64,000 nucleotides of DNA from Orientallactaga sibirica (GCA_036365145.1 JAEOAD010000004.1:49754001-49818000); one strand, 5' to 3'. Shown: positions 24,241 to 34,940, counted from the first letter of the stretch. Notes: generated by a model from the letters alone, not told the origin. Program-made: numbers and translations.

Positions 24241-24336
24241 AAAGATTTATATACATCCCACAAGTAAATCCATTCACCCCTTCCCTACTTCTACTTAAGT
24301 CTCTAACCATCACAAAGTCACTTCAAAATAATGTTT

Positions 24337-24600
24337 GTGGGCTGGAGAGATGGTTTAGCGGTTAAGGTGCCTGCCTGCTAAGCCTAAGAACCCAGTTCTA
24401 ATCTCCAGGTCGCATGTTTAGCCAGATGCAAAGTGACAAGGGTGCAATGGCATACTTGCCCACAAGGGGGCGCACACATCTGGATTTCGTTCACAGCAGC
24501 TGAGAGACTGCTGGCGCACCCATCTCTATCTGTCTTCCTCTCCCTCTCTCTCTGTCTCTCTCTCTCTCTCCAAAAATAAATAAAATAATTTTTTAAAAAT
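24337..24600 (+). mobile_element. B2-like SINE, second subfamily
   Basis: Head 'gggctggagagatggtttag', then 'gtttagccagatgcaaagtg', 'acaagggtgcaatggcatac' and 'ggggcgcacacatctggatt'. The last two blocks are absent or different in the common subfamily, which reads 'gtaagccagatgcacaagg'. A CT-rich stretch and 'aaaataaataaaataatt' end the element. An imperfect duplication (aaataatgttt / aaaatagtgttt) flanks it. Confidence 0.9.
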
Positions 24601-25498
24601 AGTGTTTTTTCACAAGCCCTAAAACTTCCCATAAGTCATCTAAATCAAGAGTATGTGAGATTTGATACAAGTCATGTTGTGGAAAAATTCCTCACTATTT
24701 GTGTTTATAAAGTTAGAGAATAAAGGACTTGCTCTCCAAATATGATGGTGGTCCAGTATGTGAGAGCAAAAGGAAGAAAGTAGAAGGAAACAAGGAATCA
24801 CTCATCTATGCAACTTCAACTCCATCTGGCCAAACTCAATTTGTTTTTTATGAATAAAACTAACACATTAAAATGTGCAGTTTTGCCCTCATGTTCTTTA
24901 CTCCATCCTCAAACACCTTCTCAATTTATTGAGGGAATTCAGTCTCAGGACTGAAGAAAAATATGAATTTTTTGTCTGTTCCTTGGTAATACTGAAATAA
25001 TGCCTTCTTTAAAAGTTGTCAAAAAATGTCTTCTTGTCAAGTTTTTCCTAGCTAAAGGATCACTTCAAAGGATTATAACATACATAAAGCTCCCAGCATT
25101 ATTAGTACTATGTCAAAGCTGCAGAATCAAAATGGCATGTAAATATCTGGCATGTAAAAGATTATGTTCATATAATTACCTCTATTATTCTCAAATAGAA
25201 CAAAGTGCCAATTTCACAATGGGAATTTAGATATGGAAGTTTTGTTTATAATCTAAATACCATTATTCTTGGGGGATAATCTAGCTTTTGCCATGAGAAA
25301 CATAATTTAGAAGAATTTCCAAACTCCTATGCATACAGATAGAAGATGGAGTGTGTTTGACCTAAACCTATAAATGTTTAAATTAGTAGAAGGAATAGTT
25401 AGTTTTAAGGTTGTATTTTTTCACCCCAAATTTGTGTTTGTTGAAAATTTTTATAACTCAGAGGTAGATGAAGATTTCTTTATTTGAAAGTATACAAA
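24601..25498. other. Unique AT-rich DNA
   Basis: The open frame at 25000-25230 (76 codons) has no recognisable domain, and I do not call it a gene. Confidence 0.5.
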
Positions 25499-25700
25499 GA
25501 GGGCTAGAGAGGTGGCTCCTTAGATAAAATGCTTGCCTCACAAACATTACCTGAGTTTGTATCCTCAGGACCCATAGGGCTCCTGCTGATCTAGACACTC
25601 ACACACACACACAAACACATAACACAAGCATAACCATTCACATGTGTACTCCCACATATGAACACACTTATACACAGGATCACACACATACATGCAAAAA
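25499..25700 (+). mobile_element. B4/B3-like SINE
   Basis: 'gggctagagaggtggctcct', 'aaatgcttgcctcacaaac', 'tatcctcaggacccatagg', then a CA-rich tail (cacacacacacacaaaca...) and 'acatacatgc'. The head and CA-rich distal part fit rodent ID/B4-family elements better than the main SINE. Confidence 0.6.
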
Positions 25701-26299
25701 AGTATATAATAAGGCAGTGATTTACTATGTACTACAGATGAATTCTCACTGGAATGGACTGGTGATGTCCCTGGAATGTGAGCCATCACAGCCTCTAATT
25801 CAACAAGCAAGCTCCACAAATGGAGTGAGGCATTTGGCCATGTAAATGAAGAAAAGAAGTACGATTTATTGAAAGATTCAAATTGTTAATTTAAATATAA
25901 TGACATGGGATACTATTTGTTCACACCACAGTAAATTGTGGGTAAATTAGGGAAAAAAAGTCAGACAAATGGAAGAAGCCTTGTAAAATAGACTGGTCCA
26001 TTTATTGCCTTTAAATCCTGCCCCATGAGATCAGTACTAAGAAGTGACATATGTAGGATTTCTAGTGAGTTGCTATATGATGTTACATGACCTCCCAACA
26101 GATTCACAGTAGAAGTAGAAATGTGTCACCAAGAGAAAAATATCTTACTGAGAGAATAAAGTCAGACTTCAAAATGCAGAAGGCATAAAAGTTATTTTCC
26201 ATAATCATTTATCTTGTTAAAATTATATGTATAATTGTGTTTAATTTGTTAGAAAGAAAGATGTAAGGGCTATACATATTAATCTTAATTGTTCTATTT
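25701..26299. other. Unique AT-rich DNA
   Basis: No gene or recognised repeat. Confidence 0.5.
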
Positions 26300-27850
26300 C
26301 CTATATGTATCTAAAGGATCAATAGGTTTTCTGGGTATTCTCTATTTGACGTTTTTCATTTCCTTCACTATTATGAATATTCATGATAGTATTTCCTAGT
26401 TTATAAGTTTCTATTGAAAGGTCTGCTGTCAGGTGAACTGGATACCCTTACATGTTATTTGTATTTGTTTTCTACCATGGGAAAGTTCTCCATGTTTCAC
26501 TTTATAATGCTTGGCTCATATTGGAATATTGGATGAGTTTAATCTAGCGACCTTTGATCTTTCTATACCTGGATAGCTACATCTTTGTCCAGGTTTGAGA
26601 AATATTCTGATTATATCTTTGAATAATTTTTCTACCTGATGACATTTTTAAGTCCGCCTTGAGTCCCAATAAGTATTTGTGCTCTTAATGATATTCCAAA
26701 GTTCCCATAGGCAATCATCATTTTTCATTCTTTCTGTATTTTTTTACTCTGAAGACAGACTGAATGTTTTTGGTCTTGAAAGAGACTAATTTTTTATTCT
26801 GTTTTATCTACCCTGTTATTGATCCTTCTGTCACATTTTTAATTTTACTTAGTATATTTTTCAGCTCAAGGATTTATGTTTAACTTTTTAGAATCTCACT
26901 ATGAGCCAATAAAGACCAGTTCATTTAAAGGGCCAAAGTGAGGCCCACATTACAAGGACCATTATGCAATTAGTTGCCCAGGGCTAAGATAGATCCGAGG
27001 ACAAACTCACAATGTTAGTCAGGCTTGAAATGGTACACTGGGATTATGTGTCAGTCCCTGACACCAATGTTATTCCAGAAGCTCTATCTACAGACAGGCC
27101 TGGAAGATGGAGCTAAAGATCTTCCCAATGCAAGCCACTGGAGCACCAGTCTCTTCTTGGTACTGGGACAGCACTGGAGTCTCCAATTGACCAGCTCTAG
27201 CCTGAAGAGTATGCTGCTATACCATAGAGGTTGAGTGGTACAGACAGTTTTTTGGCCACTAATGTTGTTGTGGTGGTCAGTCATGCATGAAACTCACAGC
27301 TATAGGTATCTTCAAAGTGTGGTGGGGTGGGCAGGGGTAAGGTCAAGTCAAGCCCAAGTCAGGAAGTGATATTGGGTAGTTGAGAAGACTTTGCCTGCCA
27401 GCTCTGGTCTAAGCACAAGCCTTTTTGTTTTCTTCCTAGTGATGCATTTCAGCACAGTAAGACTGACACTGGGGCCCAAAACAAAGTACTGTGCTGGAGT
27501 CTTGCTTGGTTTTTCTACCTCCAGCAGTTGAGGGAGTATTGATGGCAGTATCTACGCCATACATCTAATGCAGGTATAGGTGCTCACACATAGGTACTGG
27601 TCTGAGTTAGGTGACGAAACTTGGCTGATATTTGGTTTCACCATAGAAGGCCTGGTACTGACTTACTAATCAACACTAAGGTCCAGACTTTATGCCATCT
27701 CCTTCTTCCAAATATGTATCCAGTTTTGTCCATGTTGCTGAGAGCTGAAGATGGGTGACACCAGTAACTCTTTCCAGACTTCTTCAATGGGTTGTTTCTT
27801 TTCATTATACTAAAACCAAGCACTATGGTCTCTCACCCAGCTTACTTCCT
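26300..27850 (-). mobile_element. Old L1 5'-region fragment (tentative)
   Basis: The segment about 26330-26850 resembles the reverse complement of the 5' region of old mammalian L1s. Its blocks occur in the same order: 'ggtctgctgtcaggtgaact', 'gaccttttgatc'-like sequence, 'ttgaataatttttctacctg' and 'catcatttttcattctttct'. The following 26880-27850 has a different, less AT-rich composition, with many 'ctggcactg'/'cttgctt' words. It may be the same L1 5'UTR continuing, but this is weaker. No ORF is preserved. Confidence 0.4.
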
Positions 27851-27879
27851 CTTATGAAGATAGTTTGATAGGCACTATG

Positions 27880-27925
27880 GGGTTTTATGTGTGTATGCAT
27901 GTTCTCATTTCTGAAGACAGGTGTG

Positions 27926-27973
<48 letters not shown>

Positions 27974-28150
27974 TAGAGGCCAAAGTATAGCACAGTATCT
28001 TCCTCTGTTGCTCACTTTCCACCTTGTTCCTTGAACAGGGTCCCTCACTTTTCCTTAAGCCCACCATTTAGAAGAATCATTTTGTATGGGTGTTGGGTAT
28101 CAAAACTCAGGTCCTCGTGTTGGCATGGCACATACACAACCATCTCCCAA
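27880..28150 (-). mobile_element. B4-like SINE with (GT)n tail
   Basis: The reverse B4 pattern: a GT run at about 27921-27972, 'ctagaggccaaagtatagc', 'caccttgttccttgaacagg', 'gtatcaaaactcaggtcctc' and a reversed ID head near 'catacacaaccatctccc'. Confidence 0.65.
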
Positions 28151-29937
28151 CTACCTGGGAGTGTTTTTTAATAGTAAAATTCAGTCCCAAAAAGTCTGGA
28201 TTTCTCAAGAATGTTCATTCTAAAGGAGAGTGTTATATTTACCTATATCAACTGCTTTTCTTGGCAAGATTGATTCATGAGAATTAAAATGATAATCTAT
28301 TCAGTCAATAGAATGTGTATTAAAATTTATTTAGATACTATGTTTGCTAATATCTTTATAATATTCTTTGACGTTATTTTATTTTTCAAAAAAAAAACTG
28401 TCTGCCATAGCATATTTTATTAATGAGCTTAATTACATCTTATATACTGTTAAAATTAACTCTGAAATAGTAACACAATTTAGTACATATTCAAATGCTA
28501 AATATCCAATAATTCTGTTGATTATGGATAATATTGAGTCATTTTATAACATGAATTGAGTATCAAAATTTCCTGGGGCAGTTTTAGAGATATTACAACT
28601 TTTGCCAACCTAAAAATTTATTTATCAATAAACCAAGTAAAGAGGCCAAGAAGTCTATATACCTAAAGTATTATCCAATTGTGGTATTTTTTTTTACTGG
28701 AATTTTCTTGGATTTGTTCATATTCCCAACACAATGACCTTGGAAGGGAATGAAAACTTTCTTCATTAGATAATTATTAAAAGTTTATTGATGTAGTTGG
28801 AAGAGCCTGTAGCAACATCAAAAAGAGGTAGTCTTTTCTCTGGTTAACTCAAAGGATCCATAAAGAAAAGGAGAGGAAAAAAATCATATGAAATAAAACC
28901 AGCAATGTATCCTGCCTGTATAGTATTAATACCAGAGAGTGCATGCACAGAGATCTAAAGAGACCCCCAGAGCTTAGTTCAGGAAAGTTGGAATAGGGAG
29001 CCAGTATTTACAATATGTGCACAGGCCAGTCAGTTCAGAGTGGATTGTAGTTAAAGGGTACCTCAGTAAAGTGTCAATAGTTATCAAATGAGCAGACCAT
29101 TGTCACAGTACAGAGACACAAAACATTTACAAAGTGGGCCACATGCCTTCTTTATAGTAGTTAACAGTCCACTTATTGTAGGAGGGAAAACAAACACATT
29201 GGGATAGAAAATGCTGATAAAAAATCTCATAGTCAAATAAAATAACTCAAATATGAGTTAGGAGCAGAATGTTCATACATTATCAATAACCTGAAACTAG
29301 GAAACTAAAAGCTCACATTTGCCATATAAACCTATTACATTAGGTTGATCTAGACTGAGATTTAGCAAAAGTACACCTACCTAATGAGAACTATCATTGA
29401 AGCAGCCACTAGTGGGTGTAAGAGCATTCATTATTCTTTCATCAGTCATTTCCATGATCCCTACTAGTGTACTTCACAGATCTACTAGATCTAAAATACA
29501 ATGTTATAAGGTAATTCTAATCCTTATTAAGTCACGGAAACTGTAATACAAAAGTTTCTGAGTAACAAATGAGCCAGAAACAAAACACAAACAAACAAAA
29601 ACAAACAAACAAAAAGCCCCAGAGAACTTAGCATTAAAAACAATCACAATAATGGTAACTATGCAAAAATAAAACACAAACTGTGAAATAAATACTGTTA
29701 TTCCACTCATTGACTTATCTTAATGATTTTTTTTATGAGCAAACAGAACTTCTATAAGATAATAAAGTTAATTAGTTGTGCTGGAGACAGCAGAACTAGG
29801 TATAGTATCCATTTTGGGGTATCCAACACACCAGAATCCATAATTCTCCCTTCAATAATTCTAGGAGAAAGTAGTGAGAATTTTTTTAATAATTTTATAA
29901 TTTTTATTGTTACCTTTAATAAATGAATATATTCTAG
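28151..29937. other. Unique AT-rich DNA
   Basis: No gene. An (AAAC)n-like patch lies at 29585-29615. Short open frames (28368-28559, 29504-29710, 29723-29926) overlap across strands and have no domain. Confidence 0.5.
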
Positions 29938-30095
29938 GGGCTGGAGAGATAGCTTAACAGTTAAGTCACTTGTCTGTGAAGCCTGAGGACCCAGGTTTGA
30001 TTCCTCAGTACCCACGTAAGCTAGATGCATGTATCTGCAGATGCCCTGGCATACTCGTTATCTCTCTCTCAGTCAATTCCTAATAAATAACTATA
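29938..30095 (+). mobile_element. B2-like SINE, internally shortened
   Basis: Head 'ggggctggagagatagctta', 'gacccaggtttgattcctca' (box B region) and 'acgtaagctagatgcatgta'. The body that normally carries 'ctggagttcgtttgcagtgg' is missing, and the element passes directly to 'gccctggcatactcg' and a short CT run. Confidence 0.85.
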
Positions 30096-30109
30096 AACTA
30101 AAGATGACT

Positions 30110-30264
30110 ATATTACAAATTGGTCATACTTTCATTGGTTATCCTCTTTTATCCCTCTCCATGACACTAATTCCACTGAAGGCCCTCGTCACTGTGGGCA
30201 TCTGTAATCATTCTAGGGTCATAAATGCACAAGTTGGTTTCTGTGGGGAGGACAATGCTTCATA
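30110..30264 (-). mobile_element. L1-type 3'UTR fragment, left of MaLR insertion
   Basis: 'ggaggacaatgcttcatagt' and the preceding 'ggcatctgtaatcattctag...gtcataaatgcac' align, though diverged, with the segment at about 57858-57930 ('gctattatgaattcatgagt' ... 'cagaagatagctttttgcag'). The matching right half lies beyond the provirus, at 32425. This implies the MaLR landed inside an older minus-strand element. Confidence 0.45.
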
Positions 30265-30610
30265 GTACACATGAACAGATGTTCCCCAATATATTAAATG
30301 TTTTATTAGTTTGCAGTTTGGATCTGCAGCCACCTGGCTGGAAGAGGTGTCACTGGGAGGATCTTAGAATCCAGTCCTAAGGTGTGGTGGTGGATTTGCA
30401 ATTCCAGTCTAAATGTATGCAAAGTTCCTGGGGTTCCTGAAGTGTGCTGTGTGGTATGTATGGTGTTTCTCTCTGTGTGTGTTTGGTCCTATAAGAGCAG
30501 GACAACCTCTTCTGCCATTGCAGAAATTCTCCTAGATCTGTAAGCTTCAAATAAATATAACTATGCCTGGTTTGGAGGTTCATCTCAACAACCTGAAGCT
30601 GTCTGCTACG
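30265..30610 (+). mobile_element. MaLR 5' LTR
   Basis: It shares long blocks with 32072-32424: 'ccccaatatatt', 'tgttttattagtttg', 'gatctgcagccacctggctg', 'gtcctataagagca', 'aaattctcct', and 'ctggtttggaggttcat' before the end. AATAAA lies at about 30551. The family is a rodent ORR1/MT-type MaLR (ERVL class). The first bases are decayed, so the start is uncertain by about 10 bp. The 119-codon minus frame at 30377-30736 is LTR sequence, not a gene. Confidence 0.85.
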
Positions 30611-31296
30611 GAAATTGTTAGCAGGATGTGGGGTGAGATGAGTCTGACCATGTGGATTTTGGTCTTTTGGAACTTTTGTTTTGGAGGAAAGGACTTGGTA
30701 CTTGTGACTGGAGATGTCTTCTGAGCGGTAAGCCAATTATTATAGACTATTATGATAACAGATGAGAATGTAAAGTGCAGAGAGAAATGAACTTGGGGGC
30801 TTGGTTTATGTACTTTCTATGGGGAAGGAAAGACTACAGAGGACTTTGTTGGAACTGGACTACTAGAATAAGGGATGTCTGTGTTTTGCTGCCCTGTCCC
30901 AAAGAGTTTGATCAAGGTTAAATTTGTAATGGACTGATGTGCTTGGCTAAAGATATTGAACTGAGAGATTTAAGATTTTAAGTTAGAAACTTAAAACTTA
31001 GATTTTAAGTTAGAACTCAAGTTAAAATTATAGGCACTGAGACTGGTTTTAGATTGCTGAAGTTGCTATTGCACAAAACATTAGTCTTACGGAAGATGGC
31101 CCAACTGTTTTACATTAAAACAATGGAGGGCTAGGGAAATGGCTTAGCAATTAAGGCATTTGCCTGTGAAGCCTAAGGACCCAAGTTTTATTCTCCAGGA
31201 CCCAATAAGCCAGATGCACAAGGGGCACATGTGTCTGGAGCTCGTTTGCAGTGGCTGGAAGTCCTGGCACACCCATTCTCTTTCTCTCAGCCTCCA

Positions 31297-31330
<34 letters not shown>

Positions 31331-32071
31331 ATAAATAAATAAAATATTTAAAAAAAAACAATGGAGAGGATGCCTGAGGAAAAACTATGACAGAAATGCA
31401 AACTATTCTGAAAGAGTTGACTAAAGAAGGGACCTACTTGTCAAGGATTTATTTAGTCCATGAAATAAGAATATGGCTGTGTCCTGCCCACCTAGTATTG
31501 ATTTTGGAAGCATGAAAAATGTGTGAAGAGGTCATGAATTGCACACAGTTCCAGGAGCCACTGCTGAGATGTGGCATAATGACCCTCATGAACATGCTGG
31601 AAGAGCATTTGGAAGATGGACCTTTGCTTGCATGGAGACCCAAAGATGTTTTGGATATGCCAGGACTGTGCAAGGGCTACCAGGGAGGCTGTTAGCTAGA
31701 GATGTAAGTTTTCCCTAGCTACTCAGCCCAGGTGGAGGAGAATTGGAAAAATCCAGAGACTATCAGTCACTGGTTATATTGGGCTTGAACTGTAGATGTT
31801 TGATGTCTGCTTGATGGTTATTGAGTTTTCATTGTTCCTGTCTCTCCCTGTTATGCCTTACAGCATTTGAAAATGTTTATTCTGTGCCATGATATGTTGA
31901 AAGCATATAGTTTGTTTGATTTTATAGGACTCACAGCTAAGAGACAATCTTAAATCTCAGAGAAGTCTTGGGACTTGGGAACTATCTTAAATTGGTCATA
32001 CTGTTTGAAATTGGACTGAATACAACTTACAATGCGAGATGGTCATGAATCTATTGAGGGAATGGGTGGAA
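30611..32071 (+). mobile_element. MaLR internal region (non-coding)
   Basis: This is the interior between the two LTRs. It keeps the 3' block 'gattttataggactcacagc' near 31920, which corresponds to 'gattttacaggcgcacagtt' at about 55491 in the other MaLR. No gag, pol or env frame is visible, as expected for this non-autonomous family. No convincing primer-binding site was seen. A small direct/inverted motif cluster sits at 30973-31015, and a B2-like SINE is inserted at 31129-31354. Confidence 0.8.
31129..31354 (+). mobile_element. B2-like SINE inside the MaLR, 12-bp TSD
   Basis: Head 'ggctagggaaatggcttagc', 'cccaagttttattctccagg', 'aataagccagatgcacaagg', 'gtctggagctcgtttgcag', then a (CT)n run and AATAAATAAAT tail. 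The target duplication aaaacaatggag is exact at 31117-31128 and 31355-31366. The SINE is therefore younger than the provirus. Confidence 0.95.
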
Positions 32072-32424
32072 TATGGTAGTTTAAATAGATGGCCCCCAAT
32101 ATATTCAGTGTTTTATTAGTTTGTGGTTTAGATCTGCAGCCACCTGGCTGGAAAAGGTGTCACTGAGTGGATCTAAGGTTCAGCCCTAAGGTGTGGTGTA
32201 GATTTGCCATTCTAGTCTAAAGCTATGCAAAGTGCCCGGAGTACCTGAAGTATGCTGTGTGGTGTGGCTTTTTTCCCCCATCTGTTTTTGGTCCTATAAG
32301 AGCATGTCAACTTCTTCAGCCATTATGGAAATTCTCCTGGATCTGTAAGTCAAATAAATATCCCTTCTTCCATAACTGTTCCTGGTTTGGAGGTTCATGT
32401 CAGAAACCTGAAATCTCTGCTACA
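32072..32424 (+). mobile_element. MaLR 3' LTR
   Basis: It starts 'tatggtagtttaaatagatg' and ends at 'ctctgctaca'. Same-order homology with 30265-30610 covers the whole length with many substitutions and small indels, so the insertion is old. AATAAA lies at about 32354. The sequence after 32424 resumes the L1-type fragment. Confidence 0.88.
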
Positions 32425-32620
32425 GTGGCTCTTACACTATTTATGCCCCCTCTTTTACAATGTTCTTTGAGCCTTGGAGGGCTTGTTAGAAGTCTCTATT
32501 AGTGTTGTTGAACTCTTAGCAGCCTCTTATTTTCTCAGTATGTACTACCATCTCTATGGAGAATGTTGTCTGACTAGCTGTGAAAGCAGCACTCATATTT
32601 AATCTACCAAGCAGTAAAAA
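32425..32620 (-). mobile_element. L1-type 3'UTR fragment, right of MaLR insertion
   Basis: 'tggctcttacactatttatg', 'ccccctcttttacaatgttc' and 'tgagccttggagggcttgtt' align in order with about 57941-58015. There the corresponding words are 'ctgctcttacattctttcaa', 'gtccctcttccatgtggtct' and 'tgagcattggaggtggtgg'. It continues to about 32620. Confidence 0.55.
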
Positions 32621-32756
32621 AATTGCCTCAAAGCTTAGATAGGAATAATTATCAACCTACTCCATTTTTCCTTATCTAGAGAGCAAGCCACTTAAAATAG
32701 GAATGATGGTCAAGAGTTAAAAAAGATTTAATTTTTTTAAAGACTAGACTGAGATA
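32621..32756. other. Unique spacer
   Basis: Short AT-rich spacer before the microsatellite. Confidence 0.5.
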
Positions 32757-32861
<105 letters not shown>

Positions 32862-32905
32862 GAGAAAGATCAAGCATGTGTTGAGTCATGTGGAAGATTA
32901 CATAT

Positions 32906-32950
32906 TCAAGGTCACCCTGGGAGTCATTATGATTCCCAGGGTGACCTTCA
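32906..32950. repeat. Near-perfect palindrome with two TNAAGGTCA half-sites
   Basis: The arms aaggtcaccctggga (32908-32922) and tcccagggtgacctt (32934-32948) are exact reverse complements. Inward, tcat (32924-32927) pairs with atga (32929-32932) around a single central t, with one mismatch at 32923/32933. Each outer arm carries a TNAAGGTCA-type nuclear-receptor half-site: tcaaggtca at 32906-32914 on the plus strand and tgaaggtca on the minus strand at 32942-32950. Function is unknown; the symmetry is observed. Confidence 0.9.
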
Positions 32951-33116
32951 GTCATTCTGTCTAAAAAAAAGTGTTTAATTGAAAACAAATAGGTAAATGG
33001 ACTTATTCATTAGTTCATTCATTCATTCAAGAATTTGCTAAATGTCACTTTTGTTTCCCTCACAGAAATTATTAACAAAGCTTACATCCTAGCAAAGACA
33101 CATTAAAAAAAATTGA

Positions 33117-33935
33117 GGGCTGGAAAGCTGGCTTAGCAGTTAAGGTGCTCGTTGGCAAAACCCAAGGACCTAGGTTTGATTCCCCAGTACCTACATAAAG
33201 CCATATGCACAAGGTGGTGTAAAGGGAGCAAAATGTGATTATTTCTTTACATCAAGCTTAGAGAAAAATAGAAGTCACTTCCTTGTAGGAGCCCATAAAA
33301 GCATGGAAGGAAACACTAGCTTGAGCAGGTGGGGATGGTAGATAAGCAGGATGCTCTGTTGGTGTGAACAGCATTACCCTAGGCCTGCATTGTTAAACAA
33401 AATCCTTAAGGGCAGATAAGCAAGACCTTTGGAGACTTTTGGTCACAGACCTACCTAACACTGCCCCCCAGGCAGTTCCTGTAACTGAAAAACAGACCTA
33501 TTCACAAGTTTGTTTAATCTTCTAAGAATGGGAATGCCCCTGGCATAATGCACAAATCCCCTTTAAGTTTGAAGTTACTTTTATGGCTGTAACTGCAACA
33601 TGTGAATTGTGAGTTATGGTTTAACTCCCATCCTGTTTTTGCAATAAACATTTGTAGATTTTTCCAATAAAAGCTGACACTCCCAGCAGTTTGGGGCTGC
33701 CCTCAGAGATCCCACCCTCTGATGTGCATTCTCCCCTCCCCCGTGCATTTGTTCACACCCAGTACTCTGTGAGTCAGTGGTCTTACTTGTGCAACACCAG
33801 ACCCCACTACTGTGGCACATATGTCTGGAGTTTGTTTGCAGTGGCTAGAGGCCCTGATGCAACCATTTTCTCTCTCTATCTGCTTCATGTTTTCTCTCAT
33901 AAGTAAATAAACAAATAAATTAAAATTTTTTCCAC
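33117..33935 (+). mobile_element. B2-like SINE split by a solo LTR
   Basis: The 5' part (33117-33217) has 'gggctggaaagctggcttag', 'ggtttgattccccagtacc' and '...atgcacaaggtgg'. The 3' part (33812-33935) resumes with 'gtggcacatatgtctggagt', 'ttgtttgcagtggctagagg', 'ccctgatgcaacc', a short CT region and an AATAAAC/AAATAAAT tail. The two halves join at exactly the expected position when the LTR is removed. Confidence 0.92.
33218..33811 (+). mobile_element. Solo LTR of an endogenous retrovirus
   Basis: About 594 bp beginning 'tgtaaagggagcaaaatg'. It has 'gcaataaaca' and 'ccaataaaagctgacact' (two AATAAA signals at about 33643 and 33666) followed by a U5-like 'cagcagtttggggctgcc' and 'ctctgtgagtcagtggtct'. 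The host SINE supplies the boundary: gtgg occurs at 33214-33217 and again at 33812-33815, giving a 4-bp duplication (gamma/ERV1-like). One extra base on each side nearly matches. The right terminus is '...cactact' rather than a clean CA, so it is slightly decayed. No internal viral genes remain. Exact family unknown. Confidence 0.75.
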
Positions 33936-34926
33936 CTGAGGTAAAAGATAAGACCCTATTGCTAAGGGCACAATCTGTTGCTGGTACAGAACAAGGAGTG
34001 CCCTGGCTAGAATCTAGAAGGGAGCCAATCCCCAGACAGCCCCTGTAGTGCTAGAAAGTGCTACATGAGCTACTTGGGAAAAGTGACCACCTGCAGTTTG
34101 AGCAACCAGGGGTTCTAAGCTACTCTGAAGCAACCAGCCTGACAAGTGTGCACATAAGTGCAATAGTGGCACATAACCATGGTGGGTAACCAATAGCTTT
34201 CTGATTGTCTAAGAGATCCACTCAGTGGGAAAAAAACAAAACAAACAAACAAAAAAAAACAGTATCTGGATGTGGGAAACAGATAAGAATTTCATGGAGA
34301 CAAAGATCATGCTCTCCAATGTCAAGCTCCCACTAGTCTTTGGCTAAAAGAGGCGATACGTCCATCAAATTCTATCTAAATTAATAAGGCTTATCCCAGT
34401 TAACCTGTGCTGACTTCATTGTTTGTTGGAGAATCTATTTTTTCTCTTTCATAAGGTTGTAAGACCCAAGGAGATAAACTGCCCCTTGTACTTCAGCCAA
34501 GCCCCAGGTGAAACTACAAAGGAATTGGGGAGATGAGCAAGAATGAAGCTTAGATGTTGAGCCTGATAATCAGTGCCAGGGTGAATCAAACAGACACTGA
34601 GGATACCCAACACCTTCCAAAGCAGAGATCCAGAGCTCATCACTGAAGTAGACTTAAGCACGCCCAATGTGGCATAGGGAACTTTGTGGAAGAGAGGCAG
34701 AAAGACTGTAAGAGCCACTGGGTGGCACATCATGCCTAGAGGCATTGTTTTCCCCCAACAACTGTTGCCCCCACAACATATAACCCACAACTCCATGAGG
34801 ATTACCTGCATCCCCATGAAGAGCCCCCCTCCACACACACAGGAGGCAGAGATGAGGGAAAAAATGGTACCAACTCATAGTGTAGCATACTAAGTATGTC
34901 CATAATTAATAAATAAAAAACAATGG
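33936..34926 (+). mobile_element. L1 3'UTR, directly abutting the SINE
   Basis: It begins 'cctgaggtaaaagataagac' and continues 'cctattgctaagggcac', homologous to about 3073-3107. It then carries the shared 'gtgcaatagtggcacataac' and 'ggtgggtaaccaatag' blocks and ends '...attaataaataaaaaaca'. No target duplication exists at the SINE/L1 junction. Instead aaaaaaattga(ggg) at 33106-33119 and 34927-34940 bounds the SINE and L1 together. The 129-codon minus frame at 34449-34838 is L1 sequence. Confidence 0.85.
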
Positions 34927-34940
34927 AAAAAAATTGAGGG

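Noticed and set aside
30377..30736. 119-codon minus-strand frame
   Set aside because: Lies over the MaLR 5' LTR and the start of the interior, on the antisense strand.
30265..32424. Coding retroviral genes in the provirus
   Set aside because: No gag, pol, protease or envelope frame is visible. The interior fits the non-autonomous MaLR type.
34449..34838. 129-codon minus-strand frame
   Set aside because: Antisense L1 3'UTR.
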